64,000 bases of DNA. Source: Turbatrix aceti (lineage: Eukaryota > Nematoda > Chromadorea > Rhabditida > Panagrolaimidae). The position numbers and the translations under genes were made by a program. The stretch lies in NCBI GenBank assembly GCA_963969345.1, contig OZ017768.1:9836193-9900192 (forward strand), given 5' to 3'. Shown here one piece after another: positions 1-11,170 of the stretch. Numbering within the stretch: the stretch's first letter is position 1; each line of letters opens with the position of its first letter. The notes beneath the pieces were generated by a model. It saw only the letters and a list, made by a program, of their open reading frames with translations, was not told where the DNA came from and ran no database searches.

Positions 1-1022
1 ATCTGTTTTAAACGATTAAAATGAGTGAATTATCTCTCTGACACTGATCATAACAAAATAATGAGGTAAAGCCGTAAGTTTACAGCACATGACAAAAAAT
101 CTTCTGACTTTCTGTAATACAATATTTATTTATTTTACCGTTACTGAATGCTGCTACTCTAATTTATGTATAGCCAATGCGTCAGTAATTATTTTATATG
201 TAATATAGTAGTATTTATACAGCCGTCATTTTTAATGTATTTTGAACGTTGTTGTAAACATGTATGTATTTTAAAACAAATGTGATATCAAAAATTGGAC
301 AGGTAATAATAACTTTTATTTTTATTTTTATTGTTATTGTTTTTTTCATACGTCTTATCATCGAGGTGCAAAGCAATCATACAAACTATTATAGAACAAT
401 GATGCAACCCTCCGGAGTTCTTGCGCAGTGCACTCTGTCAAATAAATATCCCAGTTTTTGGACGCTCTGTGATTTCCGATTTATGTATCGAAAAAAACAA
501 AAGAAACGAAAAATCTTTTTTTAGTCATCAGCCCTCCCCGGCCCGCCCGGTGCATAATCGTAGTGCACCACCATTTACGGGGCTGACTAACGACTGACTG
601 ACTGATCAATCGACGCACCACGACTAGTGGCCTGTCCGGCCCGCGGCCGCCTTGTCCATTTAGCATTTTTTAGTTTACCTTCGTTTGTTCCCCTTCGACA
701 CCCCTGCAGGCAGGTCCTGGTTCGTGTTGACGATGACATATTTAACTGTTATTGTATTTTATAGTTTATATCTTGTAACCTGCCAAAAGCTTAAATAAGC
801 GTTAACGATACGTGTTTCTTTCATGTTAGTCCACATTTCCAAAATCATCCCAAAAGTAACAATAAAATCATCACTTTTTCAAATAAAAAAAGTGGTTGCT
901 TTTTGTCTGCGCGCAGCCTGCAAAACTCCTCCCACTGCTTTTTTCAAACAACAACTTGCATTTTTTTTCGGTGAACAAAAAAATCCCGCGGTTCTCTTTC
1001 TGTCTATCAATCTTACCGGTGC
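1..1022. other. 5' flank without a supported gene
   Basis: This is AT-rich sequence with a GC-rich patch at about 530-660. The short open frames here have no recognisable domain, no credible splice sites and low-complexity composition. It probably contains the promoter of the glutathione reductase gene that starts at 1023/1056. Confidence 0.5.
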
Positions 1023-3039
1023 ATGCAGCATTTTACCCGAATTTTCAGTCGAAGAATGTCCTCCACAGGAATCGTCAAGGAATTTGACTACCTCGTCATC
1101 GGTGGCGGCTCCGGTGGCATTGCTTCTGCGAGGCGCGCACGCGAATTCAACGTTTCCGTCGGACTCATCGAGTCTGGACGCCTCGGTGGCACCTGTGTCA
1201 ATGTCGGATGCGTGCCGAAGAAGGTCATGTACAACACCGCCCTGCACGCTGAATTCATCCGTGACCACGCCGACTACGGCTTCGACGTCACGGTGAACGG
1301 CTTCAGCTGGCCTAAAGTCAAGGCGACCCGTGACGCGTACATTCGACGCCTCAACGGACTCTACGAAAATGGTCTCAACGGGGTGAGTGGCCATTTTTGG
1401 AGAAAAAGATATGAAACAACGGAAAATTGGGTTTTACGATAGCAAAAGACAGAAAAACCTTACTGGAGTTACGATACTTTTGTTTTTATAACGTTACTTT
1501 TGTTGCGAGAGATTACGTTACTGCAAAAAGTAATAAAAATTATGAACTTATTTAAAATTGTATTACTTTTTTGTTGTTACGTTTTTTTCTTCTGTAAACA
1601 CCCATTTTTGCCGTTTCCACAGTTTTTTTTCACTTGTTCACGACCAAAAAAAATTTTTTACGTTCAATTTTTCAGTCCAAAGTCGACCTAATCCGCGGAA
1701 AAGCCAAGTTCGCTGAAGACGGATCTGTCGAAGTCGATGGCAAGAGGTACAAGGGCAAAAATACGCTGATCGCCGTCGGAGGAAAGCCAACGATTCCTGA
1801 CGATGTTCCTGGCGCTGAGTTGGGCACGACTTCTGATGGCTTCTTTGAGTTGGAAGACCTCCCAAAGTGAGTTCAAATTTGACTGGTTTTATGACGAAAT
1901 ATACCGTTTTCTGCTTGTTTTTAGATCTGTTGCCTATTTTGTTACTATTTTTGATTACATTAGAAGATTTTCAGGAAATCAGTCATCGTCGGTGCTGGAT
2001 ACATTGCGGTCGAGATTGCCGAAGTCCTAGGCGAACTCGGCAGCGAGACGCATCTTCTTATCCGTTACGATAAAATTCTCCGTACTTTCGATCACACGAT
2101 CAGCGAGGCGGCTACCGAGGCACTCAAGAATGGGCCTGTCAAGCTTCATGAGAATACTCATGTTAGTTTTTTTTGGGATTTTTTTACGGTTTTATAATAA
2201 TAAAAAATATTTTTTTTCCTAATATTTCATTTTCGACTTAAAAAATGCTTTTTTGATCTAAAATCATTTTTTTAGCCTAAAAATTCTTCTTTTGATTTAA
2301 AATGACATTTTTGACTTCAATTTTGCTAATTTTTACATATTTTCTGTCTTTGCAGGTGAAAGAAGTCAAAAAGAACCCCGACGGCACTCTCAAAATCACC
2401 ACGGCCGAAGGCGCCGTCCTCGACAACGTTAACACCCTTATCTGGGCCATCGGCCGCACTCCTCTGACCGCTGACCTCAATCTGCCGGCTGTCGGCATCA
2501 AGACCGACGAAAAGGGTCACATCCAAGTCGACAAGTTCCAGAACACGTCTACCCCGGGTATTCTGGCCCTCGGTGACGTCTGCGGCCACCACCTGCTCAC
2601 CCCGGTCGCCATTGCCGCGGGTCGTCGACTCTCCCACCGCCTGTTCAACGGCGAGGCTGACAACTACCTGCCCTACGAGAACATCGCTTCTGTCGTCTTC
2701 TCCCACCCCCCGGTCGGCGTCGTCGGTCTGACCGAGCGCGAAGCAGTCGCCAAGCACGGCAAGGAGGCGGTCACGCTCTATCGCTCCAAATTCAATCCCA
2801 TGTACTTCGCGATGACGACGCACAAGGAGCCGTGCATCATGAAGATCGTCTGCGTCGGGCCGGAAGAACGCGTCGTCGGCATCCACATGATTGGCCAGGG
2901 CTGCGATGAGATCCTCCAGGGCTTCGCGGTGGCCGTGTCGATGGGGGCGACGAAGAAGGACCTCGATCGAACAGTGGCTATTCATCCTACCGGCGCCGAG
3001 GAGCTGGTGACGATGCGCGGAGCTATCAAACCCGAGTGA
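1023..3039 (+). CDS. gsr-1: Glutathione reductase, dual-start (mitochondrial/cytosolic)
   Basis: This FAD-dependent enzyme reduces glutathione disulfide with NADPH. I read four exons: 1023-1382, 1676-1866, 1975-2161 and 2356-3039. From the ATG at 1056 the exons sum to 1389 nt (462 aa); from the ATG at 1023 the product is 473 aa. Visible motifs are the N-terminal FAD dinucleotide fold (VIGGGSGG), the redox-active disulfide [13 protein letters not shown], the NADPH-binding fold beginning [11 protein letters not shown] in exon 3, the second FAD contact ([14 protein letters not shown]) and the C-terminal catalytic His-Glu (HPTGAEE). The first 11 residues ([11 protein letters not shown]) are basic and acid-free, like a mitochondrial presequence. 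A TTTTCAG acceptor at 1042-1048 lies between the two ATGs, so a trans-spliced mRNA would start at the second one. Codons are C/G-rich at third positions. The thioredoxin reductase alternative is unlikely because there is no C-terminal Gly-Cys-Cys/Sec extension. Confidence 0.95.
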
Positions 3040-3547
3040 ATGTTTTTTCTTGAAAATTACTTGTCACGTGTTTGTCAGTTTGAAAATAAATTAACGATAA
3101 CAGATGTAAAAATATTTTCTTTTTTAAAGAAAAAAGTTGAAATCAGAATTTAAAAAAAAAATAATTTTCAAAAAAAAATCAATTTTCGAAAAAATTGAAA
3201 TACGATATAAATTTTTTCTGACTTTTTAAACTAAAAAAACACTAACAAGTAAAACAAAAAAATGTTACAAAAATGGAGATTTTTTAAGTTAAAAAATGTA
3301 GATTTTTTACATTTTTATACTTAGAAATACAATTTTTTTCCTAAAATAACATTTTTTACCTAAAAATGAAAATTTAAAATGAACTTTTTTATCTTAACAA
3401 ATTTTTCATTAAATTTATACTTTTTTTAAATTAAAATTTTAACATTCTTTTCAAAAAAATGTTGTTTGCGTAAAAAAATTACGAAACGAATCACTTTTAT
3501 TAAATAAAAACAACAAAAAAGTGAACAATACTGCAAAAAAAAACCAA
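3040..3547. other. AT-rich spacer between convergent genes
   Basis: The sequence is almost entirely A/T homopolymer runs. It presumably holds the 3' UTRs of the glutathione reductase gene and of the convergent chromodomain gene. I see no gene in it. Confidence 0.6.
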
Positions 3548-5266
3548 CTACCAAAATTCTAGGTCAAAAGCAGCGCTCATCTTAGCCGGAGGCGGAGCTT
3601 CGTATTCGTAAAATATGGTGTCAAAAAACTTTTTGGCCATTCCAATGACGTGCCCCCAGCAGAATGCGACGTCCTCGCGGGCTTTGACGCGTTCGTACTC
3701 CTCCCGCAGACGAATCCAGAGATCGCGGGTCGAGAGCGGCTGCGTCCTGACGCGGCGCATGATGATGGCGTAGAACTTTCGGATGCACTGGTCGCGGAAC
3801 GCCGCCTTCCATTCATCGCTGCCTTTTTCGGTTTCTCGGAGTTTGAGTTTGTCTTCCATGATTTCGTCTTCCAGTGTTTCGAGGATGATGGTGTGGAGGT
3901 GGTAGAGCTTGTAAAAGTCTTCAAGCATCTGGAAAAAAATATGTACAAGTGGGGAAAATATAAAAACAATGGAGACATACCTCGTTGAAACGTGGATCTT
4001 CCATGACGAGCTCGGCAGAGACGAAAAGCATGACGTTTCGCTCTTTGGAGTAGAGATACAGCTTATCGTCTTTGGTGATCGCGAACACGCAGGTGTAGTC
4101 AGATGGCTGAAAGGGGGCTGGCTGGTTGTTCGGGTTCAAAAAGGCAATGAAAAAAATGTTGATAAAGATGATAAAAATTAAATATAGTCGAAATAACACA
4201 AAAAATGAATAATTTTGAAAATACAAAAAGGAAGAAATTTGAAAACAAATTCAAAAAACTTTTAGGCCAAAATTGTTACGCCTTGACGCCAATTTTGATC
4301 ATTTTTACCTATTTTCCGTCTTTTCAGGTGAAAGATGTCAAAAAGAACCCCGACGGCACTCTCAAAATCACCACGGCCGAAGGCGCCGTCCTCGACAACG
4401 TCAACACTCTTATCTGGGCCATCGGCCGCACTCCTCTGACCGCGGACCTCAATCTGCCGGCTGTCGGCATCAAGACCGACGAAAAAGGTCACATCCAAGT
4501 CGACAAGTTCCAGAAAACGTCTACCCGAAATTTTTGCCGTCAAAGATGTTTTTTGGGCAGAAAATTCGTTTCTAGTGGTTTTAACAATAAAAATAAATTT
4601 TAGGCCAAAATGCACAAAACAATTGAGCCCAGAAACCACAAAAAAAACATGAATTTTAGGCCAAAAAAAGTTATTTCTTTCACTTGTTAGGACAAAGTTG
4701 GAAAACTGAACTCACCGAGCTTTCGATAAAGCGATTTGCGGCTTCAATGCCGGGGATGACACTCGGGCGATTCTTCGCCACCATGTACGCGTAGTGGCCG
4801 TTGTAGAAGGTGCCCTTCTTGTAACACTTGAAGAGCCACGGCAGCCTGTGATCCTTTAAATCGTCAAGCATCAATAAATGGCATAATAAATAAAATCAAA
4901 ATCAACCTCGAATTTTTCCTCCGGATAGACGGTCTTGACGATCTTCTTCATTTCGATGTCCATACTGCAAAAAAATGAAATAAATAGAAATGAGATGAAA
5001 ATGGAAATGTTGACAATTCCAACTCACTTTGCAAGAACGCGCCTGTTGTACGCCTTGAGAGCGTCAGGACACTGAAAATGGATGTAACGTGGACCAAAAA
5101 AATTAAAAATTAAAAAGAAACTCACTTCGATGAGGTCTTTGTCGATTTGGTTGGTGTCCGGGGTAGGTAAATCAGTCTTCCATCGGATTGTGTACCACCG
5201 ATGGCCTTGCCATTCAGAATGGTTGAGGATTTTCTCCACTTCGTATACCTGGGGGGAGGTTGACAT
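3548..5266 (-). CDS. Chromodomain protein, nematode type
   Basis: I assembled six exons on the minus strand: 5266-5126, 5071-5028, 4964-4907, 4853-4716, 4106-3981 and 3928-3548. They total 888 nt and encode 295 aa, with consistent GT/AG ends and phases. Exons 1 and 2 encode a chromodomain: VYEVEKILNHSEW, then an aromatic-basic RWYTIRWKT strand and the acidic/Cys segment DLIECPDALKAYNRR, as in the family. Chromodomains usually bind methylated histone tails in the nucleus. The remaining 230 or so residues are helical and charged, with no domain I recognise. Exon 4 has Trp/Tyr-rich sequence (LPWLFKCYKKGTFYNGHYAY) and exon 6 ends in DLEFW. The start at 5266 was chosen as the first ATG directly before the chromodomain; an extra 5' exon is possible because a CCCCCCAG acceptor-like site lies just inside. 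Intron 4 (4107-4715) carries an antisense copy of part of the glutathione reductase gene. Confidence 0.75.
4290..4527 (+). pseudogene. Duplicated glutathione reductase intron/exon fragment
   Basis: This segment repeats about 2319-2555 of the upstream glutathione reductase gene. It includes the end of that gene's third intron, the TTTTCAG acceptor and the first 200 or so bases of exon 4, with only a handful of substitutions. Homology stops abruptly after the codons for FQKTST, where unrelated sequence begins, so the copy cannot make an enzyme. It lies in intron 4 of the chromodomain gene, antisense to that gene, about 1.7 kb from its source. Confidence 0.9.
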
Positions 5267-5730
5267 CACAACTGCCGTTGCGTCGAGGAAAAAACATAAA
5301 AAAAAACAGGCCAAGAAGAACGAAAGAAACGATGACACAGAAAAAAGCAACAATCAACGATGCGCACGCTCGGCGACTTTCGAAACGATTTATGCTCGTT
5401 ATCGATCGTTTCAAGATCGATCTATCCCTTGCTACAGTAACCGAAGTAAAGGAGCTTTTTACGATGGCCATCGCGATGGATTTTTAGTTTTTTTTTGTTT
5501 TCAGTTGTTTCTTGTCAGTTTTTGGCATATTTTTTTTGCTTCCTTTGTTCAGTTAATTTTCATTGCAAGTTTGTGCCGATTTTTTTTGTCTTCTTGACGA
5601 AAATTACCATTTCTTGGGAAAAATGTCGTTGACTCTTCAAATCCCTGTATGCATCGTGCCAGATTTTACGATCAGTACTCAGACGAGTGATACGCAGACG
5701 ACGTCCGGGTGCATGTTTGACTGAGTAGGC
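5267..5730. promoter_or_regulatory. Divergent intergenic region
   Basis: About 460 bp separate the start of the minus-strand chromodomain gene from the start of the plus-strand BAR-like gene. Both promoters must lie here unless upstream non-coding exons exist. Repeated ATCGATCGTTTCAAGATCGAT-like AT/CG palindromic motifs occur at about 5397-5425. I assign no specific binding site. Confidence 0.35.
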
Positions 5731-8243
5731 ATGGTACCGTCCCCTACATCCCCCCAGAAGCCAATTAAAAGTAACAAAGAAGCTCAAAAAGAAAAGGAAC
5801 AGCAGCCAGGTGAGTAGACAGGTTTTTGGGGGTTTTACCTAAAGTTTTGTGGATTCAAGTGGTTTTTTGGTGTAAAAAAAATGGAATTTTAGCTCTTTTT
5901 TTTGTTTTTGGACCAAAAAACGTATTTTTAGGCCAATTTTGTTAATTGAAGCGCTTTTGTCAGTACTGTATGCATTTCAGCTTTTGAGGACAAGCCTGTT
6001 CTCATCTCGCCCAAAGCTGAGCGCCGAAAACGCCTCAATGTCTTTCTACGCGTTGGCGAAATCATCGGCGTCGTCGAACAGACTCGCCTTGCCCCAGCTT
6101 TTGTTGCCGATATCGAAAAGTACGGCAAGTACTACGACGCGGCCGACGACCTTGTCGATGGCATCGAGGGTATCTTGCAGCAGAATCCTCACATCCTCGT
6201 AACCGGTCGCATCGAAGCTCCAAAACGCAAGGATCCCCACGAAGAAACTTCTGTCGTACTCCGTGAGCTCAAATCCGTCTACACTGAGGATGCAAATGCC
6301 ACGCAGTTGCTCGACATTGCATCCGAATGTTTTGCAAAGTTGGGAGTTCAGCATCGAAAGATGCAGCTTGAAGGTCGTCGATCGATCAGGAAACTTCGTC
6401 GCTTTGTCAGCAACGAGCACAGGATCATGGTTAATGACTACAACAAGCTTCTGACTGATCGGGATGCCATGGATCAGGCGAGGCATGACGTGAGTTGTAT
6501 TTTTGACATTTTTGTGAGATTTTGGGGTTTTTGGATTCGTTTTTAGTTTTTTTTTAGATTTTTGACCAGTTTTCTTGTTTTTTTTATTTTTGATCAATTT
6601 TTGTGGTATCCGGAAAGTTTTGGATCATTTAAAAAAAAAAATTGAACATTTTTGAGATTTTGCACCAATTGCGGTGGTTTCGGGCTAGTTTTCGAAATTT
6701 TGGGGATTTTTGAGGGTTTGATATCAATTTTTTGGAGATTTTGAAACATTTTTAGGAAATGTGCGCCTATTTCATTTTTTGAGCAAAAAACTTATTTGAG
6801 GCGTTTTGGATTAATTTTCGTGTATTAGAAAGCAATTTTTAGGGGTTTGTGACACTTTTGGTGAGTTCCATGTCAATTTTGTATTTTGGGGACCCATTTT
6901 GGTAATTTTGGGTCATTTGTTTTTATTTTGTGAGATTGTTATGGGTGTTGCTTGTTATCAAGTTGTTTCCTGATCTCTGATACAATTTGTCCCTGTTTCC
7001 ATAATTCACGTGGTTTAATGCTTGCATTATTGTTACTGATTTTGATCGACGAACACTAATTTTATCAACAAACATCCCCGGGTTTTGAACAGTTGTTTTT
7101 CGCAAATGTTTTGGATTCAAAATTGTTTTTTACGATAATTGGGGACAAAGGTGCAACTTTTGTAATTTACAGTTCTTTGAACCTCATAGAAAAATAATTT
7201 TGCATTTTTCTGTCTGTAAAACTGCAAAGAAATGGAAAATAACTGCCCACAATTTTAATAGGTCCGTTAATCCGGCCTATTACTGTCCCCATTTTTCCCG
7301 ACTTGACTTTCCTTCGACCCATCAGATTTCCGTTTATTACTTCGCCGTTCATTGTCTTCTTTTTGGCCAAATGCCAAATTGATCTTTTTTACCCTCGCAA
7401 ATTCATATTTGTTTTTTCGGCTTGGTTTACGTTTCTTTTTGCAGGTAAAACGTGTAAAAACATCTGCACAAATGGATGAATTTGGACCGATATACGAGAT
7501 GGCAGTTGACGAATTTAATTCCCAAGCAGAGCGTGTTGATAAATTTTCTATTAAACTACCGGCAAATCAGAATAATCATATTCGGGAGATTCATGGGGTT
7601 TGTTTTTTTCTAAAAACCAAATAAAATTTTTTTTTTAACGAAACAAATTTTTTTTCTGTAGGTGTTCTCTTTTCTCGCCCAACAACACACCGAAATGGTC
7701 AAAATCATCGACGTCTACTTGGCCAAAGGACTTCCCCTTGTTCCAGATCACTTTGTCAATGATCCGAAAAACAAAAAGAAGTAAGTCTCCATTCCATGCT
7801 CGTCCCAATTTTTTTTGCTTACACATTTACCATCAGCCTACATAAATACCTGCACGTTCATCCTGCAAAACAAACATTTCTGCACAAAACAATTATTTTT
7901 GTGCATTAATTTTGCACAAGCACGAGTCCTTATTTTTGTCCCAAAAAAAATTTAGCCGTAATGTTTACGTTTTTTTCTTGGTCCACTGTTCTGGATTTCC
8001 CCCGGCGTCGGAGCGGCTTGGTTAGGTCGTTTTGCTGGTGCACAAGCACTTGTTTTGTTTGCAAAGTAATATTTTCACAATTTCTCTCCTTTTCCCACGT
8101 CAACATGCATGTTTGCGCTTGATGCTTGGCTTTACGGTAGAATTTGTTGGTGCGTATGTCCTTCCACATTTTTTTGTAGGCGGATCACGATGATTCTGAT
8201 TTTGGTCGTCCCTCTAAAAAATGATCAATGGTTTAGATTTTAA
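5731..8243 (+). CDS. BAR-domain-like protein (membrane-curvature family)
   Basis: Exons are 5731-5809, 5981-6489, 7445-7597 and 7662-7780, with a likely last exon at 8180-8243. The total is 924 nt (307 aa). After a Lys/Glu-rich leader the protein is a long alpha-helical, charged coiled-coil. Helix 1 runs from about RRKRLNVFLRVGEIIG to the end of ADDLVDGIEGILQQNP. A second helix carries the BAR-like basic run HRKMQLEGRRSIRKLRRF and the tract NDYNKLLTDRDAMDQARHDVKRV. A third ends in VFSFLAQQHTEMVKIIDVYL. The arrangement of three long helices of this size matches BAR domains, which form crescent dimers that bind curved membranes; the family assignment rests on pattern, not on an alignment. The 3' end is uncertain: the phase used gives a hydrophobic tail, while another frame of the same exon would give an acidic ADHDDSDFGRPSKK end. 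Confidence 0.6.
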
Positions 8244-10437
8244 GTACGATTTATATTTTTAGATACAATTTGTTTTTTTGATCTTTGATTATCTTTTTTT
8301 TGTTCATTTCGGATATTGTTGTGTACAGAGAATTTTTTTCTACGGGAAATGGGTGAATAACAATTTTGCGCTGACTGAAAAAGGGTTCAATCTTTTTTTA
8401 TTGTTTGAAGTTTTTGTTGGCGTTGATGTTTGATATCTGTGCTAAGGAATTTTTTGTGTGATGCATTTTTAGTTTAGTATTATATTTTGTATGAGTGGTG
8501 AGTACTTACAGCTTCCTGCTATCAGTGAAAAAAAGGCGCCTGTCAGCGCAGACGCATGATCACGTGTGATTCAGACACGCGCGTGATGGATGATGACGCA
8601 AAGTTTTGAGTTGCACGATTAACTTTTTTTTCATGATTTTTAACGATAAAAAAATCTAATTTAAAAGATGCCGCGGAATGTTTTGAAATTTTTTTTTAAG
8701 TTTGCAAGCACAAACGGAAATGACTTCTCTTGATAATTTGACAGAAAATGACTTGTTATCAAGAGAAGATGAAAAATAGTGCCTTTGGAAGAAATTGATA
8801 TATCGCTGACACGAACTTGATTCGAGCTGATTTATTCTTGGTCGAATGGTGGTCATTCTACGTAGGTTTCTTTCTGCAACGAAGAAATCAGAGGCGTGCA
8901 GTGCAGCGAAGGGTGGGGACGGATGATGCATGTATTTATTTTTACAGTATGGATGTTTTGAAAAACAATGAAAAAGAAATCGGATACAAAAAAAATTATG
9001 AAAAAATATGTATTTTACGATATTGGATCTTCATCAACGCACAAAATGACTCCGATCCAATCTTCAAAAGTTTACGATCTACTGCAGTACAGTACACCAT
9101 CTTTCATATTTTTCTCGAACGTTCCATATCGTGCAGAACGTCGTAATTGTATTTTGTGCATTCATAGATGGATGCATCATGCACTGTGGCATGCTGAGAC
9201 ATTTGTATTTGGCGCAATGCAGGTACCTTTGCACTTGGTTAACCTAGTTTTTGTCCGTTCACGGGAGCAATTGTACTTCGTTTAGGTCATTTTTAGTGTC
9301 GGGATATAAATATTTTGCCTTCTGTCTCTCTTTAAAAATTAACTTATTTATAAATAGCTCCTAGCAGACAGGCAGAAAATCCACGTAGATTATCAAATTC
9401 ATCCATCAAGACGCAGAATTTGTTTTTTATGCACTTGCTCAGTAATTAGTCGTCTGATTTTCATTACTTGGTGATAGACTACTTTTCAGTCATTTTTTCT
9501 TCCCCTCTAAAAGATCGCGAGCGATCATGTATCATGCATTTTGTTGTCGTCAGTATTTAGTTTCGATGGAAAAATAAAAAAATAAGGGGATGATGAAGGC
9601 GCCGCGCCGCCACAGCGGCTGCGGTTGTCGCTGCGGAGTCAGGGGCGAGCGTAAAAGTGATCTCTGGAGCTCACTGCACTCGGTCCGGTCTCAAAATGCG
9701 TGCGCCATACGCACACAATGTACCAAAAGTAAAGGAAAACGAAAGAAAGGAGAACATTTTTGTCAACGACAAAAAGTTTTTCGGCTCTGCAGAGTGGCGG
9801 CGGTGGTGGCGCGTCACAGTCAGTCAGTGTGGGAGAGACACGTCCTGCGCCTGCGTCTGCGTCGTCCGCGGAAGGGAAGGGATGGAAAAGACAACAGCAG
9901 CCGCGGCAGCAGGCAATAACAGCAGCGGGCGCAGTGACACCGACACCGTCCCCGTCCGCGTTTACACGCACGCGGCCGGCTGCTAGGTCAAGACCGGTTT
10001 GAATATTCGATCCAGCCCCGAATCAACCAAGAAATGTCGGTGCAGCAGCGGCATCCACCGGCAGACTGCCCCAGTCGACATAGCGCATACATGCACTGTT
10101 GATCACGCTGATTTTGTTGTGATGAGAGATAGGAAGGAAGAGAAGAGAGATATGCAAGAGGGCCCCTACCGGCGTCCGGGCCGTGCGTTTTGGTGTACGG
10201 GCGGTTGCGTCTCTCTTGTCTTCCTTGGTTGTCTTGTCGCAGCGCGTACACATGCTTCGCGTATTGGTCGTTAGAGCGATTCAGAGGCCGTCATCTATCT
10301 CTTCTACTACGACCACGTCCACAACTACGAGAAAAAAAGATAAAAGGAGTAGGCCCCCGACTGCATTTTGATATTTCCTTGATAGCGGAGTCAGGGAGAG
10401 GCTTGATTCTTGTTGTCTCATTTGAATAACATTCTTG

Positions 10438-10565
10438 AGATTAACCAATCTAATATAATACCATTCTAATATGATGTGATAATTTTAGATCATATTAGTT
10501 TCGAATGTTTCTAATATGATTCTAATATACTTCTAATATGTTATATTAGAATATTAGATACATTT
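10438..10565. repeat. Degenerate TCTAATAT-motif repeat
   Basis: The octamer TCTAATAT and its reverse complement ATATTAGA recur many times over about 130 bp, giving a strongly AT-rich block that can fold back on itself. It continues into other AT-rich near-repeats (ATAACTTGTATAACTT and similar) to about 10680. No terminal repeats or target duplication could be recognised. Confidence 0.6.
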
Positions 10566-11084
10566 GTAATATAACATATATAACTTCGTACGAAAGTTGT
10601 AAGATTAATGCAATTCTTATATAACTTGTATAACTTTTTATAGTAGAAGTTAAGGAATTGTAACATCTTACAAATCATAGAAGGTTATACAATGACAATG
10701 TGGCTACGCATGTATCAAGAGTTACATATCTCTTCACTCCCGCCTACCTTCAATCTAATCCCTTCTCGTCTGGAGGAAGTCTGGGTCCGTCAAGAAGTCT
10801 ACATCCTTCCGCTTAAAGCATTTCCCAATTCCTTTGGTTTTGGAGCACTTTCCTAAGCGCCAGCCATCTGACAAGATGCGGCGGTGCTTTTCGAGGACGA
10901 CTTGGGTTCACTCCGATGAGTCCTTCCTCCTCCTTCTCCGCTCTGTACAAAAAGGGCGAAATAGTCACCGACAAAGAAGAGAGTCAAGGCGGTCTGCGGA
11001 GCTGCATTCAAGTATGTGCGCGCGCGTGCAGCAAGTGCGAGCACAAGAAGAAGAAGAAGGCGCACAACACCGTGCACCGCACCG

Positions 11085-11170
11085 CACCGGTCGGTGCGCT
11101 CTACACTCCGCTCCGTGCTCTTAGATATAAAACAACCGCCGGAGTAGTTGGACGGGTTTGTGGTCTGTGC
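11085..11170 (+). promoter_or_regulatory. Possible TATA-type core promoter
   Basis: A TATAAAA box at about 11125-11131 (context TTAGATATAAAACAA) follows a pyrimidine/GC-rich stretch with repeated CTCCGCTC-like motifs, and is followed by GT-rich sequence. This is the best core-promoter-like arrangement in the gene-poor block. It could drive a distal start of the nuclear receptor at 17473, but nothing downstream proves transcription. Confidence 0.2.

Noticed and set aside
2326..2985. 219-codon minus-strand frame antisense to glutathione reductase exon 4
   Set aside because: Shadow frame produced by the C/G-rich third positions of the real gene.
9590..10002. Overlapping open frames of about 80-110 codons on both strands
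   Set aside because: Gly/Ala/Arg-rich low-complexity composition with equal frames on both strands in a GC-rich patch; no domain or splice context.
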